A DNA stretch of 64,000 bases from Stictocephala bisonia (lineage: Eukaryota; Arthropoda; Insecta; Hemiptera; Membracidae): positions 831,607 through 895,606 of the forward strand of contig JAQJVL010000111.1 of NCBI GenBank assembly GCA_035578905.1, in the 5' to 3' direction. Of the stretch, positions 33,210-44,705 are shown piece by piece. Within the stretch, counting starts at the first letter, position 1. Each line of letters opens with the position of its first letter. The notes beneath the pieces were generated by a model. It had not been told where the DNA came from and ran no database searches. It worked only from the letters and a program-made list of their open reading frames with translations. Both the position numbers and the translations under genes were made by a program.

Positions 33210-33880
33210 GATAAGCACACATAACTAGTAATTTCATGACAATCGGCTTGATAAAACTTCTAAACAAGCAATAAAAGGAAGCAATACGTCCTCTCTTCAA
33301 AATAATACAAAGAAAATTAATCTGTTTCCATTAACTAAACCCTAACTTAAAAAATAATTGGAAAACATTTAATGACTGATTACATACAATCGCCATACAT
33401 AATAGAACGGTCGAGATAGGGGAAGGTACAATCTGGCCAGGTAATCTATTGGTTCTTGGGTTTCCAAATTGAAGTAGGTGTGACCAATGAGAAGGAATAC
33501 AGACACGTCTATCAGACAAGCCGATGGACCGTCTGCCTGCTGGTGTCGTGAAAAGTTGTGAGTCAAGTTGTAATGGTTAGCATCATTCTTATTTTAACAA
33601 AAATGTTCTACCACAAAACGTATTTTAGGTCTAAACTATGATTGATTGTTTCGTTTATTTACAAATAAACAAAACTTTAGATGGAGTAGTGTTGGCCAAA
33701 TATGCAACATACTTATTGTAGATTACCTACATTTGATAAAAAACCGAAATAAAATATCTACTTACATATAACAGTTATGAAAATAATCAGAAGTAAACTG
33801 GTTTCCAACCTAAAACAAACATAATCAAGTAAATAATAGCACAACTTAAGAATTTTACTATTAAATAACTAGATATTGAA
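33210..33880. repeat. Duplicated block, copy 2 (uninterrupted)
   Basis: This copy is paralogous to 22150-22459 plus 23036-23405. A central 156 bases (33398-33553) differ from copy 1 at only three positions, while the flanks differ at roughly 20-25%. Minus frames cross the core: one (33369-33566) includes HTYFNLETQEPIDYLARLYL, and the equivalent stretch in copy 1 differs by two residues. No protein family is recognised. The block is inserted between two parts of the 98-bp array. It may be a duplicated exon, a conserved RNA or regulatory element, or the conserved core of a mobile element. Confidence 0.8.
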
Positions 33881-33949
33881 TCAAAAATCAAGGCAAGAAA
33901 CTTACACCTTGCAGGACCTTATGAAAAAACATTAGACACTAATAAAATT

Positions 33950-34450
33950 GTCTGTCTGAACCACAACGACAGACAGCTCTCCTGATCTTACACCACTCCT
34001 TGGAGAACCTTCTCCCTCAACATATAGCACACATAATATATTCAACAAATTTGTAGACAGTTCCCTGTCCACAACAACAGACATTTCTCTTGATCATATT
34101 ATCATCCTAGAAGAACTTTCAGCTTAACATAAAGCAGACTTAAGACTTCAATCGAATTTCCGGAGAATCTTCTGGCCACAACGACAGAAATTTCTCCTGA
34201 TTTTACAGTACTCCTAGCAGAACCTTCCTCTTAACATAGAGCAGACTTTAGACTTCAATTGAATTTGCGGAGAGTCCTCTGGCCACAAAGACAGTCACGT
34301 ATTATGATATTATAATACCCAAAAGAGAACCTTCCCCTTAACATATAGCATTCGTAAAGACGTCAATCGAACTTGCGGAGAGTCCTCTGAAACAAGGATA
34401 GAAGCTCTCCCGATCTTATACTAGTCCTTGGAGGACGTCTCCCTTTCACA
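33950..34450. repeat. About 98-bp tandem repeat, right part (about 5 units)
   Basis: More diverged units of the same array as 32815-33175: CCACAACGACAGACAGCTCT, GGAGAACCTTCTCCCTCAAC and later copies, with indels and lower identity. Confidence 0.75.
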
Positions 34451-35089
34451 TTTAGTTGACATCAAACATCCATAAAATTACGATTCTAAGAAAGATTTTT
34501 TTTATTTCAAAAAGAAGCCTTTTAATTTTATAGATAATTAATAGTTTTATTAATTACGAAGTAAAAATATAAATCAGTCGAGTAATCACACATACACCAA
34601 TAATGATGTAACTTATTGTTATGATAAGTAATACGGGACAAATGTGTCCTACCTACGTAATCAGGGTTTTCGGAATATTTGGCGAGCGTAAATACACGAT
34701 TGCGTCGCTGTTTTTTCCTTACAAATTCATTGGCTTCAATTTCTAGTCGTATTTCTTTTAAATTCATTCAGCATTATACATCCTACAGTTGAGTTCATTA
34801 AACAGTTCAGTTGGACATCTCAATCACTTAGAAATGACGAATTGGAGATAGCGGTGTTGTCAGATTGATACAGTGTATTGGAACAAACCACCATGCCCTC
34901 TCATTCTATTACACTGTAAACCAATAGCACTATGTAGTAAGCCCGTTTCTAAAGATACCTTTCGTATTCTGTAAACAACGAATGAATACAGTTATATTAA
35001 TTTAATGTATGCACATATGTATCTCTTTATTGACACACAATTAAAAACGTGTTTTCCATTTTGTTGTCAATAGTTACAGTGATTGGTTG
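34451..35089. other. Unassigned sequence
   Basis: The minus frame at 34528-34767 (79 codons) has no recognised domain. The remainder is AT-rich. Confidence 0.45.
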
Positions 35090-35275
35090 AAGGGAGGAAG
35101 GGGGTGAACCAAAGCAGCAGCTCTGGTAGCCACTTCATCAGGGCTCTTTGTCCACAGGGTTAATTACCTTATTAATTCATGCAGCTGATAAGAGAGGGTT
35201 AATTAATTAATTACAGTGGAGATGGCATCTATAATTGAGTGAGTGTGAGCCTTCCAAGCCAAGACTACGTCTCTA
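35090..35275. promoter_or_regulatory. Candidate enhancer-like element
   Basis: A dense cluster of developmental factor motifs: GGGTTAATTACC, ATTAATTCATG, CAGCTGATAAGAG (E-box directly joined to GATA) and GGGTTAATTAATTAATTACA, within unique sequence that is less AT-rich than its flanks. Homeodomain (TAATTA), bHLH (CAGCTG) and GATA (GATAAG) sites are established motifs; their use here is inference. Confidence 0.35.
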
Positions 35276-36039
35276 GATGGACTTGCTACTACAAACTGAA
35301 CAAAATGACCAGAATTAACGTCTTTAACAGTTACTTTTAAGAAACAAGAATGTAAACACGGTAATCAAGATAAAAAAGAAAAAGAAGTGTCTGCAGACGT
35401 TAAAGTCTCTACCAATTATCGGAAAGGTTAAAAAGGAACTACGAGTACCATTGCCTTGTTAACATGGCTATCACTTCATTTACGTTTATCTGTACTTATT
35501 ACGGTATTTTACTTTTAAAAACGTCTTTTAAACCCTGCCATACTATCATCTATATCATAAAAATAATAATATGCCGCAAGCTTGCGCTCAAGATCACTTC
35601 GTTCGGTCTGCGTATATCATCTTTGTCAGGCATTGAATGACAATGTATGGATTGATTCTTGTTTAATAAATCAAAACGTAAAGATAAATTTCTTGCATAT
35701 AGGCTACGATTTAAAGTCTGCGGTGATTATCGAATTCACAATAAGTGAACACTAAATATTAGGAAAAATTAAGTTTTTCATTACTAAACTGTAATTCACT
35801 TACAATAACACGGAAAAAAAGGAATACACTTAAATTCAAAAATCTTTATAAGGACTCCTTATCTAACACACTAAATTTGAGTTTCAGTATATTAAAAATG
35901 TGTTTCAGTTAATTTAAGACAAAACACATTCATTAGAGCTAATGCTACAGATGAGATTTATTTGTAATGCAGTTGAACCCTTCTGTGAAGAAATGCCGCC
36001 ATTGAACTAGCTCGATAAGTCATCATAGAAGTTAATCTA
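35276..36039. other. Unassigned sequence
   Basis: AT-rich. GCCGCAAGCTTGCGCTCAAG with GATCACTTCGTTCGGTC (35573-35610) is an isolated GC-richer patch. Confidence 0.5.
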
Positions 36040-36080
36040 AGAAATACTTGTTTAGATTTCTAATCTAAACAAGTATTTCT
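36040..36080. repeat. Perfect 19-bp inverted repeat with a 3-base loop
   Basis: AGAAATACTTGTTTAGATT (36040-36058) and its exact reverse complement (36062-36080) flank TCT. Confidence 0.9.
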
Positions 36081-36199
36081 GTCCAGACCATTCTGTCCAA
36101 ACAAAAATCGGCGGGGGAGAAAAACAATCAATAGATCTTGATTTAAAAAATGAACATCATCTGTAACAGAATAATGGGTAAGCACCAATCAACTATTCA

Positions 36200-37230
36200 T
36201 AAATCTCTGCAGTTGAAGCAGCTTAACAGTTAAGAAAAGCTGTCTTGCTCGATAAGTGTCATTCTGCAACATGAAAAGAAGATGACAGTTGCTTCTCATT
36301 CGAGTTAAAAAGATCAGTAGTAATATCGAGTAGAAAACAGTGTAAAAAAATAATCGTAATCGAATGAGTTTCTCTAAACAACTCTTTACACGTTCTAGCA
36401 GTCGATTGAGATTATTTCTGGTTTTATCAATCATGGAGATAATCGAGTATTGACTCGTAAGTTGGTAATAATTGGAATCGAATGAGTCACTGCGAAGCTC
36501 ATTAAATTGATGAAAATTTGTGTAAATCAGTCTCGAGATTATTTCTGGTTTCATCAATTATGGAGATAATCGAGTATTGACTCGTAAGTTGGTAATAATC
36601 GGAATCGAATGAGTCACTGCGAAGCTCATTAAATTGATGAAAATTTGTGTAAATCAGTCTCGAGATTATTTCTGGTTTCATCAATTATGGAGATAATCGA
36701 ATATTGACTCGTAAGTTAGTAATAATCGGAATCGAATGAGTCACTGCGAAGCTCATTAAATTGATGAAAATTTGTGTAAATCAGTGTCGAGATTATTTCT
36801 GGTTTCATCAATTATGGAGATAATCGAGTATTGACTCGTAAGTTGGTAATAATCGGAATCGATGAGTCACTGCGAAGCTCATTAAATTGATGAAAATATG
36901 TGTAAATCAGTCTCGAGATTATTTCTGGTTTCATCAATTATGGAGATAATCGAGTATTGACTCGTCAGTTAGTAATAATCGGAATCGAATGAGTCACTGC
37001 GAAGCTCATTATGAAAATTTGTGTAAATCAGTCTCGAGGTTATTTCGGGTTTCATTGTGAAATGTTAGAGAAATAATCTGTAAGCTAGTCGTAAGTAAGT
37101 AGTAATCGAAATGAAATCGGTCTTTAAACAGCTCATTACACTTATGGAAAGTCGATCCTGAGAGACGAGAAGGAAGAAGACGGCAGTCACTCGAGTCTTG
37201 TTGGAAGGATTACACCTCGATAAGTAATAA
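36200..37230. repeat. 127-bp tandem repeat, five good copies with decayed edges
   Basis: CGAGATTATTTCTGGTTTCA starts at 36534, 36661, 36788 and 36914, with a shortened unit at 37035. Less similar units extend left to about 36200 and right to about 37230. Units carry GGAGATAATCGAGTATTGAC and GAATGAGTCACTGCGAAGCT (AP-1-like TGAGTCAC). Minus frames at 36189-36557 and 36502-36684 share their N-terminal residues only because they read the same repeat; no product is proposed. Confidence 0.9.
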
Positions 37231-37239
37231 TCGAAATGG

Positions 37240-37520
37240 AGTGGGTCTGGCTGACGTGACGAACAATCTCCTAATGCTGTTGTTCCATTTAGTTAATTGC
37301 ACACTTCACTAATCATACTTTCCTCGCCTCCCCTCCCCTCTCATTCTCTCTCTTCTTGCTAATTACTCCAGTACAGACCTGCTCTGGAGCTTATACGAGC
37401 GCCCATCCCACAATCGCAATGCACTCGTCAATACTCCGCTCGCATTTGTTCCGGGCCTGCACGAGCGGAACGACGCCACGCCACGGTCACGTGACTTGAT
37501 AATTGGATACCAATTAGTTA
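37240..37520. promoter_or_regulatory. Candidate conserved non-coding element
   Basis: A GC-balanced unique island: GGCTGACGTGACGAACAATC (CRE-like TGACGTGA), TTTAGTTAATTGCAC, a CT-rich stretch, GGTCACGTGACTTGATAATTGG (E-box CACGTG, positions about 37486-37507). CGAGCGCCCATCCC and GGGCCTGCACGAGCG form loose inverted words. Confidence 0.3.
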
Positions 37521-37628
37521 GCGTATAAACAATTACTTTTTCAAGTAGGATTTTAAAGAATCTTAATAGTTCTTACTCTACCGTTTAACATTATGATACG
37601 GAAAATATGTTGCCCTTCTCGAAAATAT

Positions 37629-38130
37629 GTCGGTTAGCGTAGTTAATTATAATGCAGCTTCATAAGCTAAAGATTCTTAGTTCGATCCCAATCAGAGACA
37701 TAGTAAATATTGAAATGATCACCTGATAATCACCGGTTGTTCATTTGTCATTGGATTATTTAGTAATGATACTTCCTAAGGAACTGAGTGTTAGAAGACC
37801 AACACTACGTGGTTTGGATTCCACGTAAAGCTGTAGATCCCTTAGTTGGCCTGGCTATTGGGCTATTAATAGATAGCACTCTCTGAGGAACAGTTGACTA
37901 TAGTAACAATGACTACACTCATTCATCTAAACTCATCACACTCATTCGCCCCTCATATTCACCCATATCTTGACGATCGGCCCCTTAATGAATGAATAAT
38001 AATGAATAGTCGGCCTTAGTTTGTAACAAGGACTTTATTCACTCACCTACATTTATCACATTTAATCGAAATTTACAATATATTCACCCATATCATGATG
38101 ATAGGCTTTTTAAAAATAAATAAATAAATC
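37629..38130 (+). mobile_element. SINE B interrupted by a nested SINE A
   Basis: The tRNA-like head runs from about 37629: GTTAGCGTAGTTAA-type A-box region, and B-box AGTTCGATCCCAATCAGAGA at about 37680. The body breaks at ACTTCCTAAGGAA (37783) and resumes at 38004 with GAATAGTCGGCCTTAGTTTG, running to the A/T tail (AAATAAATAAATAAATC). The uninterrupted equivalent is at 46318-46590, where CTTTCTAAGGAATAGTCGG is contiguous. Confidence 0.8.
37784..38004 (+). mobile_element. SINE A nested in SINE B (5'-truncated)
   Basis: Begins near the ACCAACACTACGTGG core region (hairpin 37806-37827) and includes GGCTATTGGGCTATTAATAG, the CATTCATC/CATCACAC tail block and CGATCGG...CTTAATGAATGAATAAT end. Lacking the tRNA head, it is a truncated insertion. 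Confidence 0.75.
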
Positions 38131-39381
38131 TCGAGGGAAATCATCGAGTTGACCCATAACGTCATACAAATTGTAGACTCTTGTACTAAAAATGTATTAT
38201 GTATCAGATATTGCCTGCTAGACAAACATATTTTACTCCAATAGGCAATTAATGTGCCTTGGGTAGGCTCGTACTCTCAATCCTACATGTATTTGAATCT
38301 AATGTTCCGGATAGGACAATAATCGTCTAATTACGTATGTACTGTGAGTCAACCTTTCGGATAAAATTTACCTCCATCTTCAGGGCGATTGAACGTTTGT
38401 ACCTAGTTTCACTTTACAGGTTCAAACAGGCTAAATTAAAGCAGACCATGTAACAGATACTTTTCCGAACTTCCAAATCACTATATGAGAATTGGAAGTT
38501 GCTTTTTTCCTTAGGGAGTTTCAGATTATACGTGTACAATTTAATAAGAAAAAAATGCTACCAAAATTATAATAATTTTGTCCTGATTTATTGTTTTACA
38601 ACACAAATTAATATTTTTCATAAGTATGTTTTATTAATGGTTTTGAATTAATAATCTATCGAATAGTGTTGATAATGATTATAATGTATTGATTCTGGTA
38701 ACACTCAATAGGTAGTCTTTTATAGTGGCAGTACGCGACACGCGCTAGTGGAAAGTGATAAAATTACCTTTGCTGAATTAACTACAACATTTCATTGTGT
38801 AAAACAATAGTTCATACAACTCAATTGACTGTAGCAATAAACTGTTACTACAACTATTTTCTGATTCCAACACATTACTAACAAAATCAGCTGCGGAAAG
38901 ACAAAATGTGAGTCAACTGTACTTGGTCTCCTGGCCGAAGAAGGTGCCCTAGTCTTAAAAATCCTAGACCTCAGAACAAATAATTAAATGTATTACTTTA
39001 TATAATATAATAAACAAAATACTGTAATACATAAATAATTACGAGGCAAACAGCAGTATGAAAGTCCCGTTTGATTAGTGTTATTAACTTGATTATTTAC
39101 ATTGCTGTATTTCAATGACTTGCAGGATCTAAGAGTTGGCCGATGTGCGTTTTTCCTGAGGAGGGGGATCCCGTCCCGATTTTTTTCTAACCAAAGGTGG
39201 CAATCCTGATGGAGATTGTGGGATACTTCTACCAACCGACCAAGAAACAATCGATTATTTATTTGTCAAAAGTTGTATACATTATCTGCAACAATTTTTT
39301 TTATATAAGAACTCGCTAATAGTTCACAAATCGATTTGGAAGATCGTATCTGGTTGGATCACCGAAAGATGTATTCTAGAA
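38131..39381. other. Unassigned sequence
   Basis: Mostly AT-rich. The minus frame at 38993-39250 includes HQDCHLWLEKNRDGIPLLRK in a slightly GC-richer stretch (39110-39245) but is not recognised and could be a mobile-element trace. Confidence 0.4.
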
Positions 39382-39627
39382 TTAAAAGCAGAAACAAACT
39401 GGCGAGTCGGGTCGGGCTAGAGAGTTCGGCAATCTTCGGTAATGTTCGCATCGTGTAGTCGACACTGTCTCAAGCACCTCACACATCTTGGCCAAGCCGT
39501 GGTACGAGCCTTCTGGACTGCTATCTACAGCCGCGGCCCGATACGTTTCTACTTGTAATCCTACCGTAGAGTAAATAGCCGCGTTCACGAAGAAACATTG
39601 TACAGGCTCTTTTAAAATAGTACTCAC
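39382..39627 (-). other. Candidate exon, unknown product
   Basis: A minus frame of 81 codons in a distinct GC-rich island includes AAIYSTVGLQVETYRAAAVD and then GSYHGLAKMCEVLETV. ATTTTAAAAG/AGCCTG at about 39610 could be an acceptor, and the frame ends at a TAA near 39382. Third positions are often G/C. No domain is recognised, and the possibility of a mobile-element fragment or chance frame remains. Confidence 0.28.
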
Positions 39628-40479
39628 TCAATTAGATACAATTTTTGTACGACGTGGTTTAATCTACGAATCAAAAGATATTAAGGTACATTATTATTAG
39701 TTATTGTAATGTATATACTGGTCTCAAAGTGATACAATCGGAGTGATAACACTTATCAGATCGGTAAACACGGGAAGAGCCGTCGTAAGAATGAGAAAAG
39801 GTGAGGGCCTCCTTGCAGTAACGACTTGTTATCTGAGATACGTGTTATCACACCGTGTACACCGTGATAACACCTACTCGACATTTTGACACTGTCAATA
39901 GTCACAAGTACAAACAACACTCACATTTGACTGAGTCAATAAAGTAAAATGACAGCCTTCGTGACGTTTCTGGGTCAAGATGAGGCTGTTTGTAATAGTT
40001 AATAAGTAATTAATCTACAATGTACAGTACTGTATATGTAATTAACACTGTCGTATGTTTGAGCAGTGAATGGGTTCACTTGAAATGTTTATACAACATT
40101 GCATTTTATACACAAGAGCGCTTTTATATATTAAGTAACTAAAATTGTAAACGAGGGATGGGCATTTCATGTGTTTCTCGACCTAACTACATTTCACTGA
40201 TGACAATAAATGTCATTGCTGAAAACGTTCTTCTGTGACCAGCTGAACTAGTGCATATTATATTCAAATAATGTCCTGTAAGATTATTTGACCAGATGAT
40301 GTAAGTTCTAACAATTCAAGTCCAAAATAACAACTAAGCAATAACAAACCAACAAACCGTAGCTTGGTTTATCTAGTATTAGGCCTACTGTATGTCCAAT
40401 ATTAAGATGATTGTATGATAAGCCCATTTTTATAGCAAAGTAAGTCTTAGAATTAATAACCTAATAAAATTAATAATCG
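39628..40479. other. Unassigned sequence with a small hairpin
   Basis: GTGTTATCAC and its mirror GTGATAACAC (39842-39873) enclose CCGTGTACACCG-like sequence. Otherwise AT-rich with nothing recognised. Confidence 0.45.
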
Positions 40480-40665
40480 CCACTATACATGTACAGGTGG
40501 GTGGGAGGGTCAGCACCACTGAATGTGTATGAGTGGGTGGGTGAGTCAATAGTACAGTACGTGTATGTGTGAGCAGGAGGGTCATCACAACTGAGCGTGT
40601 ATGTGTGTGAGTGGACGAGGCATCACCGCTGTGCGTGTATGAGTGGGTGGGAGGGTCAATAAGGG
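40480..40665. repeat. About 37-bp minisatellite, inverted CCCACCC type
   Basis: Units GTGTATGAGTGGGTGGGTGA + GTCA + CAC are the reverse-complement form of the arrays at 17630-17890 and 18500-18968. The minus frame 40430-40669 is the repeat translation. Confidence 0.8.
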
Positions 40666-40949
40666 TCAACTACCCCTTATCGCATACTGGCAGAAGGGCC
40701 AAAATGGCGAAGTGCATAACGATTCAATAGTGAAGTGTACAACTGGACCTCCAAGACCTAGTTCGCAGTTCAAAACTACTGTAGTGTGCATTATCACGTT
40801 TAAGCAAGAATGTAATGAAATTTTATTATAAATTACGATGTAATGTAACAACCACAGATAAATAATTCTATCTCTGTGGTACAACTTATGAATATGTAGT
40901 TCTGGGTAAAATACAGAAAATAGCAGACTTATCTCTAATCTATTAATAG
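40666..40949. other. Unassigned sequence
   Basis: Short unique stretch. Overlapping frames on both strands (40643-40831, 40666-40884) have no motif. Confidence 0.5.
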
Positions 40950-41375
40950 ACTAAGATGCCGATCCTTAAGATGTGAGCAAATTAGTGTGATGAACAAGTG
41001 TAGTCATTGTTTCTAACTAAGATCAAATGTTCTTTGCAAAATACTATGATTTAATAGCCCCATAGCCAGGGCAACTAAGCAGGAAATTAACAGATTAACT
41101 TGGAATCCGAACCACGTAGTATTGGTGTAATATTCGGCTAACTTAAAAGTCTAATACAAAGCCATTATCCTTGCTCAACATCAAAATCTTTGCAACCTTC
41201 CCGAGCGAACATATGACTCTTCTACTAAACAAAAAACACTGGTTATTAGTGTCAACATAGATGGTAACCATTAAACGGACGCCATTTAGGTGTTAAGAGA
41301 ATTGAGAACTGAGCCTATCGCCTACAATCTCTATAACACTTAGCCATCAAGTAGCTGGGTTACAACACTACGCCA
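40950..41375 (-). mobile_element. SINE A, full-length but diverged copy
   Basis: Tail AAGATGCCGATC at 40952, core GGAATCCGAACCACGTAG at about 41101-41119, and head mirror GTAGCTGGGTTACAACACTACGCCA at about 41350-41374. More mutated than the copies at 56386 and 62297. Confidence 0.75.
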
Positions 41376-41644
41376 TAGTGTTAAGTAAAATACAGTAACA
41401 GTAAATACTTCATCTACTCCATAGTTACTGCATATAAAAAAATATCGTAGCTTTTCGATCAGAAATCCAATTATTCTCCAAGAATACAATTACAGGAAAT
41501 GCCATGTTCATTATGACTTGGCCAACAATCAACAATTAGCTAGTAAATATGGCTGGGTGTTGAAGGGAAGGTAATCAGTAATCATATTCCCTCAGTCTTG
41601 CCAATCAGTTTGTAATTCCATCGGTTCGTTATTTTTGCCGCAAT

Positions 41645-42012
41645 CAATTACAAAGGGATTCAGTTTCCTTCCAGTGGATATATCAAGGGGTATCTGCCTG
41701 CGGCCGGCGTTAACAAGCTCGATGTTAAGTGCTCACTATAGTCAGACACAACCCAAGTTGCCAGTCATGTATACCACGACATACGATAATAGTGATTGCT
41801 TTGTATTACGTCACCTTACGGATTACATCAATTACAAAGGGATTCAGTTTCCTTCCAGTGGATATATCAAGGGGTATCTGCCTGCGGCCGGCGTTAACAA
41901 GCTCGATGTTAAGTGCTCACTATAGTCAGACACAACCCAAGTTGCAAGTCATATATACCACGATATACGATAATGGCGATTGCTTTGTATTACGTCACCT
42001 TACGGATTACAT
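41645..42012. repeat. 184-bp tandem duplication, two copies
   Basis: CAATTACAAAGGGATTCAGT starts at 41645 and 41829. The copies differ at only a few positions, so the duplication is recent. Plus frames 41635-41925 and 41729-42028 both read it; the minus strand also has long open stretches. No family is recognised. Confidence 0.9.
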
Positions 42013-44296
42013 TAATTCGAATCATTAAATTTAACGAAAACCAATAACTTTTTTTTACTTATCGTAATTTTTTTACCAATTAACCAATAATTTTTTTTTT
42101 ACTTATCGTAATTTTAATTAACTTTTCAACGTTTTCAAAAACCAACGCGATTCACTTTTCGGACTGCAATACATAGTGTACAGAAAACGTATTTCAACTA
42201 ATTAGGATGTTGTTCCTGGGACCAAATTAAGGCAAACAGTTCCAGTAAACATAGGTCGAGAACCCTTTTTTCACCAGATAGCCGCTATTATCTATTTTAC
42301 TTTAAAAACATATCTAAGTACTGTTTAACCAAAAGACAACAAATTTTCCAGGACTTGTTTTTTTAAATAAAATTAAAAAAATAATTTGATACAGTTTTAA
42401 AATGACGGCCGTTTTAAATAAATATTACGTGGATGATAAATCCACAACCGGCAATTTTTAAAAGTGCCCAGTTTTATTTAACCCTTAATGTACAAACGAC
42501 CGCAAAAGAACTGATTTTAGGAATTACGAAAAAATCTGTAGGCCTACTCCAAAGACCCCTTCTTCTAGCACACCCTCCTCTATCTCATGGAATACAAATC
42601 ACGCTGATTGACAGCTAGTTCAGTTTTAAGTACTGGAAAGGAAATTTGTTATTGTTTTTGGCGCAGCCGTTAGTAGGCTAGACCACGCGACCTGCAAAGT
42701 TAGTGAAAATAATGTTGTTTACAAATATAATATTACAAAATTTTTTGCTAGATTCCACGCGTATTATAGGTATGTTTACTGTTTTATAACAACCCTACTT
42801 TATTATAGTGTTTTGAAATTTATGGACGAAGTTTTAAGGAACTAAAATAAATGCGGTCCTTTGTACTCCACGCGACCAAAATAAGTGGCATGCTCTATAA
42901 AGATACAATAATTCAGTTGTTTTTTATTAGATAAAATTTACGACTTTTTAAGTTTTATTCATTCCTGCAGGTTTAAAAAGTGCTATAATTAATTATTTTC
43001 AAAGTAACCAGTACATTAATAATTTGCAGTATTTTTTACACCCCGCGATCTAATATGTGCTAATACTTTATGCAACCTATTATGGGTTCAATTCTTACTC
43101 CTAATCTAACGATATATCATTTTTGAAAATCGATTTTTGAAAATCGATGTAAGTTTAGCGTGTCGTCGCCAGAGTGTGACACCTGAGGCGGCTGACCCGC
43201 GTGGATCGAGATCGGTGCAACAACAGAAAGATCTGTTTTAACGAAATACAAAATGGCGGCTAGCTAACGAAGATTTTTTTGGGTCTATGATTACGGGAAT
43301 TTTTTGTTTTATTTTGGCCTAACTTTATTGTAAGAATGTTCCTGAGCTCCCTGTATATTCAATCAGCAGTTTCGTTCCACACAATTCTGACACTGGCTTT
43401 AGTACTCCAGAACTAATACGAACAACACTGCAGTATTTTCACGTCACTTACTTACCTCTTTTATTAGTTTAGCCATTTCACAAGACTAGACTTCATGCAG
43501 CTAGAGTTTCTGTTACTAACATATTATATAAACTCATTTTGTCCCATACATCTTTTTCACTGCATCTTTTATCATACTGATCAGCTAATTGGTTTTATAA
43601 AGTTCATATAACCACTACAGTAAACTTTAAGTTTTTATTAATTATAATTTACCTTGTCATACAATATCTAATTTATTTTCTATTTATGATTGTTTCATAT
43701 ACATTTACATATGACATCCAGTTGTATGCAGATCAACATGAACTTGATATACACATTTATATGAATTTGCTATTAAATTATTTTTTTTTTTTTACTTTTG
43801 ATTACAAGATTACATACTTTAAATTTCTATTGAGTTATATTAGTCAGTACCCTTTTTACATTCATCTAGTTTTAGCATTCCTTATAGTTTATGTTATTGA
43901 CATAGCCATGTATCTAACAATATCATCACGAGAGTCACTTAGGTAGTTGTATTCCTCCTTTCAATTATTTGAAGAATTAATTTAGTTAGTAACTATTAAT
44001 ATTAATATTCACTAATTATTTAGACATCGTAAAAATCTGTTCAGATGTTCATATTTTAAAATGTTTCCGGTACATATTTTTATATGTATTGTATATAAGC
44101 TCATTCTACATATATATACATTAGGATATATATTAGAATACATCATAATGTAGATTATATACAAAATTAGTTCATTAACTTTGATGTAACTACTTTCTGC
44201 CCCAATAATAAAAGCGTAGTAGAACTAAAAGTGCGACAGTATAATTGGAATTTAAATAATTAACTTTTAAAAGAACCTCGTAAACATAAGAGTATA
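42013..44296. other. Unassigned sequence with scattered CCACGCG words
   Basis: CCACGCG or CCCCGCG followed by A/T occurs at about 42684, 42757, 42870 and 43042. TTTTTGAAAATCGA is duplicated near 43122-43148, and a GC-richer patch at 43150-43260 contains GAGGCGGCTGACCCGCGTGG and AAAATGGCGGC. It may be an old DNA-transposon remnant, but no ends are identifiable. GTAGGCCTAC lies at 42538-42547. The frame 43686-43946 is AT-rich chance. Confidence 0.35.
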
Positions 44297-44705
44297 AGAG
44301 GCCCACACACTAAAGAGAGAGTGGGGTGGGGAGCCCATTAAATAGCTGAGTGCAGTAATGGCAGGAGCAGCCAGGGCATTAAAATCTTACATCACTCACA
44401 TAACTTCCCCCCCCCCTTCTTACTAGTCCAAGAAACAATATATTCCACTCACTGTATTAACATTTAGTTTAGTCATATACTCGTACGATGTTGAACCTTG
44501 CAGTATTGGAGTGTAAAGGCCTACACACTGCAGAGAGGGTGGTCAGCCCGCGAGGGGTGGGGTGGGGGAGGCCATTAAATAGCTGAGTGCAGTAATGGCA
44601 GGAGCAGCCAGGGCATTAAAATCTTACATCACTCACTTAACTCCAGCCCCCCCCCCCCGTATTGGTAGTCCAAGATACAATCTATTCCACTCACTGTATT
44701 AACAT
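44297..44705. repeat. 237-bp tandem duplication with an invariant core
   Basis: Two copies in which ATTAAATAGCTGAGTGCAGT begins at 44337 and 44574. About 70 bases of core (through TTACATCACTCAC) are identical, while the G-rich left flank and poly-C right flank (10-14 C) differ in length and sequence. The core lacks a reading frame. Confidence 0.85.

Noticed and set aside
36189..36684. Two minus-strand frames with the same N-terminus as a duplicated gene
   Set aside because: Both read neighbouring units of the 127-bp tandem repeat, and other units are broken by stops and deletions.
43686..43946. Hydrophobic 86-codon frame as a membrane protein
   Set aside because: T-rich DNA gives Phe/Ile/Leu/Tyr-rich chance translations, and there is no supporting structure.
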